DNA from: Isoperla grammatica
Taxonomy: Eukaryota > Arthropoda > Insecta > Plecoptera > Perlodidae
NCBI GenBank assembly: GCA_945910005.1
Contig: OX246740.1
Location: 47,166,224-47,230,223, forward strand
Direction of reading: 5' to 3'
Length of the DNA stretch: 64,000 nt
Part shown: one piece after another, positions 59,580 through 64,000 of the stretch
Layout of the letters: every line of letters begins with the position of its first letter
Numbering within the stretch: position 1 is the first letter of the stretch
The notes under the pieces: generated by a model
Databases searched by the model: none
Told to the model about the DNA's origin: nothing
Seen by the model: the letters and a program-made list of their open reading frames with translations, nothing else
Translations under genes and position numbers: made by a program

Positions 59580-59940
59580 TGAGAGAGAAGATGTCGTTAT
59601 GTAATGGTCGGCGCATCTGCCGCTCTTACGCCAACAAGAGTGAGATAGAAGATGTTGTTATGTAATGGCGCGTACGCCAACAAGAGTGAGATAGAAGATG
59701 TTGTTATGTAATGGCGCGTACGCCAACAAGAGTGAGATAGAAGATGTTGTGTAATGATGCGTCTGCCGCGCTTACTCCAATAAGAGTGAGATAGAAGATG
59801 TTGTTATGTAATGGCGCGTACGCCAACAAGAGTGAGATAGAAGATGTTGTTATGTAATGGCGCGTACGCCAACAAGAGTGAGATAGAAGATGTTGTGTAA
59901 TGATGCGTCTGCCGCGCTTACTCCAATAAGAGTGAGAGAG
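59580..59940 (+). repeat. Minisatellite with higher-order A-A-B organisation
   Basis: A 46-bp unit A (AGATAGAAGATGTTGTTATG followed by TAATGGCGCGTACGCCAACA and AGAGTG) and a 54-bp unit B (ending TGCCGCGCTTACTCCAATAA GAGTG) alternate A-A-B-A-A-B. The resulting 146-bp block occurs twice essentially without change (about 59636-59781 and 59782-59927), flanked by diverged units. The minus-strand open frame across it is a repeat artefact. Confidence 0.85.
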
Positions 59941-60087
59941 ATGTCGTGACGACATTAATGGCGCATCTCCAATCCCGTAGTGTCGTCCTTCATCTAACTG
60001 TGCTCGTAGTACTACTAGACCAGTTTCATTCATAAGGAAGTGATGACGTAACGTCTGGCTGGCAGGCAGACATCAACCCCGGCGTGT

Positions 60088-60451
<364 letters not shown>

Positions 60452-60459
60452 GTCCAACT

Positions 60460-61460
60460 GTTGCCCACTCTTCTCTCTTCTTACATTTACACGTCTTAGC
60501 TGATGAGACAGAGATGCATGAAGTGAAAATATGGAGTAACCAACGATCCAGAGGCAATGAAGGAAATAAATAATAAATACATAACATATTCTTATGGTCT
60601 GAGTTCTCAAGTTAACGCCACATAGATTATGTACACATGCCACTGACACCATATTGTAATTTGAATTATTATTTACTATGCATAAGTAAGTACCACCAAG
60701 ATCATACATTCCCGTTCTAACAATAGTGCAGGAATACCGCTTAACAACAGAAAGTGTTTGAAACGTGATTAAATTCGTGCATTTTTTGACACGGAAAAGT
60801 AAAAATGGTTGTAACACAACTAAGTATGTTACATATACTTCTAGCTTATGGAACTATATCGTGCAGTAGCTTACTTAGTAGATTTCAATTATACAACGTA
60901 GAAGGAAAAAACTCACACGTCGTAAATATAGATTCAAATAACGTTTAAATTCGACAATTAATTTGTAACAAAGTTTCGCACATTGTGACACACTTAATTT
61001 AACTTTTTTTTAACGGCTCAACGATAGCTGTAACATAGTATTACATTACATACGAATTAGGAAATCAATTCGTAAAGATATTAACAAATTTTTTAAAGAC
61101 ATTCCAACATCACCGTAGCGGACTGCTAGAAATGAGTGTAACCACACTAATCCTTCGACCGGAACCACTATTAGACCTCCTGTAACGTAGACAAATGTAC
61201 CTACTCGCACTTTCACACAATACAATCGTCAACTCGTATTACATAATTATAAAATTAACTCGTATTATATCGACGGGAAGGAAATAGCTCTTTTAATACA
61301 GTTTGTGCACGTATGTTTAACCTTGGGGATTTTTAGCCACGATTAAGTAAATTGTGCATTACGATCATTGTTCGTAAACGACTACGAGTTCATTCACGAC
61401 TACGACTACGATCGTTAATAATTTTCCCTACGTTGTGATATAATGGTTGAGAGTGAGAAA
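60460..61460. other. Spacer upstream of gene 8
   Basis: AT-rich with no gene. A CGACTACGA repeat near 61378-61412 precedes the gene 8 promoter. Confidence 0.4.
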
Positions 61461-61475
61461 AGGAAAATGCGCTGG

Positions 61476-61522
61476 TATATAAGTTCTGGTCAGTGGACAG
61501 TCAGACACAGTTCTCTCCAGTG
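61476..61522 (+). promoter_or_regulatory. Gene 8 core promoter and 5'UTR element
   Basis: TATATAAG is at 61476-61483 and the initiator central A is at 61509 (+33). CTCTCCAGTG at 61513-61522 pairs with 63347-63356 with one G-T wobble. Confidence 0.8.
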
Positions 61523-61546
61523 TTGTCTAGAAGAAACATTACTACA

Positions 61547-63242
61547 ATGCAGTGTGTTGTGAGTATACCATATCTAGTATAATATAACAATATCTGCTAG
61601 TGCATCTGTTAATGTTATCCTTTCATAAAGAAGTTATTTATTTTAAATGCAACAATTTATTTAAATTGAAAATATATTTTTATTCAATACATTTTTTTTA
61701 TTTAGTATACATTCAATATTATTCTTTTTAAACTTAAACATTTTTTAATTTTTTGATTTCATGTTTTATCAAACGTTTTGACTGCAAATTTACTGTATGA
61801 ATTTATAATATTGGAGTATACGTACAGTAGCTAGGAGCAAATTGTTTTAAGAAAACTTGCATTGAGTTTTAACTGCAATTAACGTAAAATCCTGCGTTGG
61901 AGCAAAAATAGTTCTACTACAAAATAGATGTAGCTTGTTTGTTGTTCAGAAATAAAATAATCTGTCCAGTTTATTAGGAAGTGACGATGTACACTTGCTA
62001 TGGATTATACCAATCTGCGTTAAAACATGCGTAATGTTTTAAAAGGACACACAATAGATGATTCATGAGTTTGGGATACTCGAAAACAAAAATTGCAACG
62101 AAATCAAAATTAAATATATTATACTGATAAGAAACAATTTACTTTGTTATTCCAAGAAAATATGTGTTTACAAACTAAAAATAATAAAATTCTGATGTTA
62201 ATTTCATCTTGCTAAGAAGTTTAATTAATCCACTGGGTAAAACTTTCCACGAAATGCCATGTTAATTCGCTTCTCATTTTGTTGTTTCAAATAAATAATT
62301 ATAATTTTTATTCAAAGTTTTTAGTTTCACCCAACTTTAAGCATCTAGATTCTAGATTCTAGCCATATATCCCAGAATTGTTCATATCACACATGGCGTC
62401 TGCTAGAAGACCTTTTGTATGTAATGTTTATGGAAACGATGGTAATCCATAGCGATGGTCAAATATCCGCACATAAAAGTTGGTGAATACGGACACAAGA
62501 GCTTAAATAATAGGTAAAACAAGTAAATTAAGACAAACACAAAAACACCAATATTTAAAATTGAATGCCAATAAAAATACCAAATTCGAAGTCAAAATCG
62601 CCTACTTATAAACTACGTATTAATTGTAGTTAATGTTTTAATATCTTCTTTCAGATCGTCGTCGTATTGTGCGCATTGGCCGTCGCCTCAGCCGGCTACA
62701 CCGCGTATGGCCCCGGCAGTTACGCTCAACACGACAATGGTGCCTACAACGACGGTTCCTACCACAACGGTGCCTACAACGACGGTTCCTACCACGACGA
62801 AGCCTACCCTTCCGCTAGCCACGCTGTTGCCTACAACGCTCCCGTCGTCCATGTGGCATACGCCCCCGCCGGTGCATACGGATACGCCCACGCCGCCCCT
62901 GTCGCCCACGGATACTACGGTGCCCCCGCTGGACTCCCCCAACCGGTTCAAGACACCTATGAGGTCGCCGCCGCTAAGGCCGCCCACTTCCAAGCCCACG
63001 CTATCGCCCGGGGTCATGCTGGTCCTCTCGCCCACGGATACTCTCACGTCGCCCCCGTCGCTCACGGATACGCCCACGGTGGCCAGTACGGTTCCGAGGC
63101 TCGTCTTATCGACCCCGTAGCCATCGCCGCTGGAGCCCCCCTTCCCGGTGGTGACACATACGAGGTCGCCGCCGCTAAGGCTGCCCACGCTAAGGCCCAC
63201 GCTGCCGCCAAGCACGGTCACGTCGGCTCTTACTACGGTTAA
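61547..63242 (+). CDS. Cuticular protein 8, divergent Tyr-rich member; 2 exons
   Basis: Predicted structural cuticle protein of 199 residues. Exon 1 is 61547-61558 (MQCV) before GTGAGT; the acceptor TTTCAG ends at 62654 and exon 2 is 62655-63242. The signal peptide is MQCVIVVVLCALAVASA before GYTAYG. A Tyr/Asn/Gly/Asp repeat (HNGAYNDGSYH type) fills about 28-56 and recalls the AYDDGSYKG block of genes 1-3. A core motif QDTYEVAAAKAAHFQAHA is at about 102-120 and a full module SEARLIDP...GDTYEVAAAKAAH at 151-191. It lacks the KRSP site present in genes 1-7 and ends HGHVGSYYG. It is the most diverged member, yet keeps the intron position, initiator and both UTR elements. Confidence 0.9.
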
Positions 63243-63294
63243 ACCATGAACCACGTATCTTCGCTTTACACATGCATAATTCTATACTTCCGTT

Positions 63295-63356
63295 TTCCAG
63301 AGTTCCTTTCAAGGAAAGTCTAGAAATGTTGAAGTGATCTCGATGGCATTGGAGAG
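63295..63356 (+). promoter_or_regulatory. Gene 8 3'UTR structured elements
   Basis: Hairpin 1 is at 63295-63325: outer TTCCAGA/TCTAGAA with one mismatch, inner TTCCT/AGGAA, loop TTCA. CATTGGAGAG at 63347-63356 pairs with the 5'UTR element at 61513-61522. Confidence 0.75.
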
Positions 63357-63509
63357 TTCTTCTACCGATACTAACCTTAACATTCTCTAGAAGGCTTTGT
63401 TGTGTTTATTTTTATGTATTCCTTTGTTACTGTTTTTAGTTATTTCCTTACGACGAAGAAACTTCTAAAAAACTTTGCATACTGTTATTTAATGAAGCAA
63501 TGTAATTGT

Positions 63510-63519
63510 AATAAATAAA
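63510..63519 (+). terminator. Gene 8 polyadenylation signal, two overlapping AATAAA
   Basis: AATAAATAAA about 270 nt after the stop gives two overlapping canonical hexamers. Confidence 0.8.
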
Positions 63520-63539
63520 ATGTTTATAACGACTTTTGT

Positions 63540-64000
63540 GTTTTAATTTGTGTACATGCTTAGTTTCCCCATCCAACGTATTGAATTAATCTTAGCTTAG
63601 ATATATTCCAACAATCATATATTTGAAACCGATTACCAGCTATAGAGATACTATCTTTTCACAGGAATATCCATTGTCTGAGGGGTCTGAAATGTTAATA
63701 GCTTTCTACATGATGATTTTCACCCTTATCACCTAATTCCTTCTACTTCCGCCATTAATTTGAAAACTATACCATAACGCCCTAAAATGACACCATACTT
63801 TTTGATTGCAAGCAGATATCAATAGCTAAGCCTCGTTTTAATGCACCGGATTAGATCATAAACAAATTTAGAACTAGATAAAGTCAATCGGGTCACATTT
63901 GAACTTAACACAGCACATAGTATAGAGTCTACTACGTTAAGTTACTTATAGCATAAGAATATAGCATCTCTCTTGAGTTACGCGGTTTAGAGATAAAATT
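63540..64000. other. Spacer downstream of gene 8
   Basis: AT-rich. I see no gene or repeat; the window ends here, so the array may continue. Confidence 0.4.

Noticed and set aside
59580..59940. CRISPR-like array
   Set aside because: The repeats are directly tandem without unique spacers and lie in a eukaryotic genome.

Overview
The window is nuclear DNA of an arthropod, most likely an insect and plausibly a hemimetabolous/polyneopteran one. This rests on the intron-containing cuticle genes, the AT-rich background dense in transposon remnants and microsatellites, and the low-complexity Ala/Pro/Tyr/Gly cuticular proteins carrying the 18-residue-type motif (xDTxEVAAAKAAHxxAHA) known from locust, cockroach and crustacean cuticles. 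The species cannot be fixed from sequence alone.

The backbone is an array of eight cuticular protein genes, all on the + strand, spaced about 5-10 kb apart: gene 1 (3291-4877), 2 (9878-11435), 3 (15096-17724), 4 (25109-26111), 5 (35922-37717), 6 (45436-47572), 7 (53294-55003) and 8 (61547-63242). Each has the same layout: TATA box, initiator about 32-33 nt downstream, a short 5'UTR, a 12-nt coding first exon (MKCx or MQCV), a phase-0 intron inside the signal peptide, and one GC-rich second exon. The proteins carry 1-5 copies of an Ala-rich module (SEARxxDPVAIAAGAPLPTGDTxEVAAAKAxHxxAHxxAKG, or its core) separated by AAP/GYGY spacers. Seven have a KRSP dibasic site near the C terminus. No Rebers-Riddiford chitin-binding domain was seen.

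The most interesting signals are in the UTRs. (i) All eight genes have a hairpin 30-50 nt after the stop codon, with inner stem TTCYY/RRGAA, usually a tetraloop, and outer stems that change in a compensatory way between paralogs. (ii) In all eight, the cap-proximal 5'UTR segment (CTCTCCAGTG or TTCCAGTGTT) is complementary over 10-13 nt to a segment 90-130 nt after the stop, again with a compensatory change between subfamilies. Together they suggest a shared post-transcriptional control architecture that I do not recognise as described.

Region by region: 1-3.2 kb holds copies of a dispersed repeat and AT-rich spacer. 3.2-18 kb holds genes 1-3 (promoter class A) with Penelope-like (PLE) fold-back fragments at 6.2-7.2 kb and a MITE at 8.9 kb. 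18-25 kb holds a second dispersed-repeat copy, a LINE 3' remnant, a hAT MITE with perfect 8-bp target duplication, and tandem repeats. 25-47.6 kb holds genes 4-6 (promoter class B). Gene 5 is a chimera with gene 6's 5' half and gene 4's 3' half, as expected from unequal crossing-over, and the spacer was duplicated with it. Later insertions hit the two spacer copies: a 6.0-kb CACTC-ended TIR element in the first, and PLE fragments plus a 2.9-kb internally deleted Ty3/gypsy-like element (intact Gag-protease ORF, LTRs differing at one site) in the second. 47.6-64 kb holds genes 7 and 8, a higher-order minisatellite and long (CT)n tracts.
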